In this document: piece after piece, positions 62,641-64,000 of the stretch
Position numbering within the stretch: position 1 is the first letter of the stretch
How the letters are laid out: each line of letters opens with the position of its first letter
Source of the DNA: Candidatus Rhodoferax randersensis
GTDB lineage: Bacteria; Pseudomonadota; Gammaproteobacteria; Burkholderiales; Burkholderiaceae_C
NCBI GenBank assembly: GCA_016718155.1
Contig: JADKEH010000009.1
Location: forward strand, 62,001 to 126,000
DNA: 64,000 bases
Direction of reading: 5' to 3'
Program-made: the position numbers and the translations under genes
Notes under the pieces: generated by a model
Databases searched by the model: none
Told to the model about the DNA's origin: nothing
The model's input: only the letters and a program-made list of their open reading frames with translations

Positions 62641-62647
62641 GATCCTC

Positions 62648-64000
62648 ATGAAACTCAACTTAACGATCGTCGCCGTGACGGCGCGTATCAAGGCGCGCAG
62701 CGCCGTTATGCGTGGCGCCTATTTGCAGCGTCTGGACCTAGCCGCCGCGCGCAAGCCCGGTACTGAGCGGCTGGGCTGCGCCAACGTGGCGCACGCCTTC
62801 GCCGGTTTGCCGGCCAACGACAAGTTCAAGGTGGTGGCCGAGCGCTCCCTCAACATCGGCATCGTCAGCGCCTACAACGATGTGCTGTCGGCGCACACCC
62901 CGCTGCAACGCTACCCGGATCTGATCAAGACCGAGGCGCGCCGGCTTGGCGCTACCGCCCAGGTCGCCGGCAGTGTGCCGGCCATGTGCGATGGTGTGAC
63001 GCAGGGCACCGCGGGCATGGAGCTGAGCCTGTTCTCGCGCGACGTGATTGCGATGGCCACGGCGGTGTCGCTCAGCCACGATGTGTTCGACGCGGCGCTG
63101 ATGCTGGGTGTCTGCGACAAGATCGTGCCGGGACTGCTGATCGGGGCGCTGCATTTCGGGCACCTGCCCACCGTCTTTGTGCCGGCCGGTCCCATGACGT
63201 CGGGCCTGTCCAACAATGACAAGGCCAAGGTGCGCGAGCAGGCGGCGCAAGGGCTGGTCGGGCGCGCCGAGTTGTTGGCGGCCGAGAGCGCGGCCTACCA
63301 CGGCCCCGGTACCTGCACCTTTTATGGCACCGCCAACAGCAACCAGATGCTGCTCGAAGCCATGGGCCTGCATGTGCCTGGCACGGCTTTTGTCAATCCT
63401 GGCGCGGCGATGCGCGACGAGTTGACGCGGGAGGCGGTGCGTACCGCGCTGGCCATCACCAACCCGGCGCGTTCGGTTGCCGGGCACGTCCAGAGCAGTC
63501 AGTTTGCACCGATTGGTCGTGTGGTGGACGAGCGCAGCATCGTCAATGCCATGGTGGCCCTGCTGGCAACCGGGGGTTCCACCAACCACCTGATCCATTG
63601 GGTAGCGGTGGCGCGCGCGGCCGGGATGGTGATTGATTGGGACGACTTTTCGGACCTGTCCAAAGTGGTTCCCTTGCTGGCGCGGGTCTACCCCAACGGC
63701 AGCGCCGATGTGAACCAGTTCCAGGCGGCTGGGGGGCCAGGTTTTGTGATTCGCGAGTTGCTCGACGCGGGTTTGATGCATGAGGACGTGTTGACGGTGC
63801 GCAGCGGTGGCCTGCGGGATTACACGTGCGTGCCCGTGCAGGATGGGTCGACATTGCGTTGGCAGGATCCCGGCGCCAGCGGTGATGAAAGTGTGCTGCG
63901 GACAGTGGCACGGCCCTTCAGTGCCAGCGGTGGCCTCAAGCTCTTGCAGGGCAAGCTCGGGCGCAGCGTGATCAAAGTATCCGCCGTGCCGGTGGATCGG
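62648..64000 (+). CDS. edd: Phosphogluconate dehydratase (3'-truncated by the window)
   Basis: The first 451 residues of a roughly 605-residue [4Fe-4S] dehydratase that converts 6-phosphogluconate to 2-keto-3-deoxy-6-phosphogluconate in the Entner-Doudoroff pathway. Clear Edd blocks: YNDVLSAH, VPAMCDGVTQG (cluster Cys), GVCDKIVPG, FVPAGPMTSGL, PGTCTFYGTANSNQM (cluster Cys), LLATGGSTNH and GRSVIKVSAVPV. Alignment from memory with E. coli Edd supports the ATG at 62648, although no good ribosome site precedes it and the HexR-like site is only 7 bp away. The reading frame continues past the window end without a stop. Confidence 0.92.
   Translation, partial: MKLNLTIVAVTARIKARSAVMRGAYLQRLDLAAARKPGTERLGCANVAHAFAGLPANDKFKVVAERSLNIGIVSAYNDVLSAHTPLQRYPDLIKTEARRLGATAQVAGSVPAMCDGVTQGTAGMELSLFSRDVIAMATAVSLSHDVFDAALMLGVCDKIVPGLLIGALHFGHLPTVFVPAGPMTSGLSNNDKAKVREQAAQGLVGRAELLAAESAAYHGPGTCTFYGTANSNQMLLEAMGLHVPGTAFVNPGAAMRDELTREAVRTALAITNPARSVAGHVQSSQFAPIGRVVDERSIVNAMVALLATGGSTNHLIHWVAVARAAGMVIDWDDFSDLSKVVPLLARVYPNGSADVNQFQAAGGPGFVIRELLDAGLMHEDVLTVRSGGLRDYTCVPVQDGSTLRWQDPGASGDESVLRTVARPFSASGGLKLLQGKLGRSVIKVSAVPVDR

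Overview
The window looks like a high-GC chromosomal segment from a betaproteobacterium of the order Burkholderiales, most likely family Comamonadaceae (Rhodoferax-like). This rests on recognisable protein families, gene neighbourhoods (purF-metZ-gltX followed by Ala/Glu/Asp tRNAs; pcm-rhodanese-tolC beside waaA; pepN-fbp) and short interspersed repeats of a kind I recall from Comamonadaceae. No database search was possible. Almost all of it is ordinary core genome; the accessory parts are the hip region, scattered repeats and one decaying gene.

Layout. 0.08-4.6 kb: DEAD-box helicase, apaH, an H-NS-family protein with its own promoter, and a response-regulator diguanylate cyclase. 4.8-10.8 kb (minus strand): alpha/beta hydrolase, prfB with its programmed frameshift, pepN, fbp and tRNA-Thr with a terminator. 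10.9-17.6 kb: an acyl-CoA synthetase carrying two in-frame repeat insertions, ybaK, plsY, a degenerate HD-GYP-like protein, a retropepsin-like protease, yajQ, murB and ppnP. 17.7-25.3 kb: a glycine-zipper envelope protein, then the collinear run folC-SPOR protein-cvpA-purF-metZ-gltX. 25.3-25.8 kb: tRNA-Ala, tRNA-Glu, tRNA-Asp and a terminator. 25.9-30.6 kb: a tiny membrane protein, a three-gene alkylation-repair operon (Ada-AlkA fusion, ogt, EamA exporter) and a phosphomannomutase/phosphoglucomutase.

30.7-34.2 kb holds two different hipBA toxin-antitoxin modules in tandem. The second is a close relative of E. coli HipBA and has three TATGC-N8-GCATA operators spaced exactly 27 bp apart. 34.4-36.8 kb: waaC and waaA for the LPS inner core. 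36.8-46.3 kb (minus strand): a DUF885 peptidase gene broken by two frameshifts, a TolC-type channel, a rhodanese, pcm, and an RND pump with its adaptor and a TetR regulator that sits below a perfect palindromic operator. 46.4-53.2 kb: a chalcone-isomerase-like protein, msrA, and a probable metal (zinc-type) acquisition cluster made of ABC ATPase, permease, small Cys-rich protein, DUF3299 protein, His-rich membrane protein and TonB receptor.

53.2-64 kb: a repeat-filled spacer, a PAS-GGDEF-EAL protein, a small exported protein, pdxH, xdhC-mocA, an unusual LytS-type kinase with a C-terminal membrane domain and its LytTR partner, and the start of edd behind a HexR-like operator; edd is cut by the window end.

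Themes. Four proteins touch cyclic-di-GMP signalling: two GGDEF proteins, a degenerate HD-GYP-like protein and YajQ. The least ordinary signals are the tandem hip modules with their regular operator array, the histidine kinase architecture, and several families of short palindromic repeats. One of these is a 44-nt stem-loop present twice about 39 kb apart; others sit in frame inside coding sequence.
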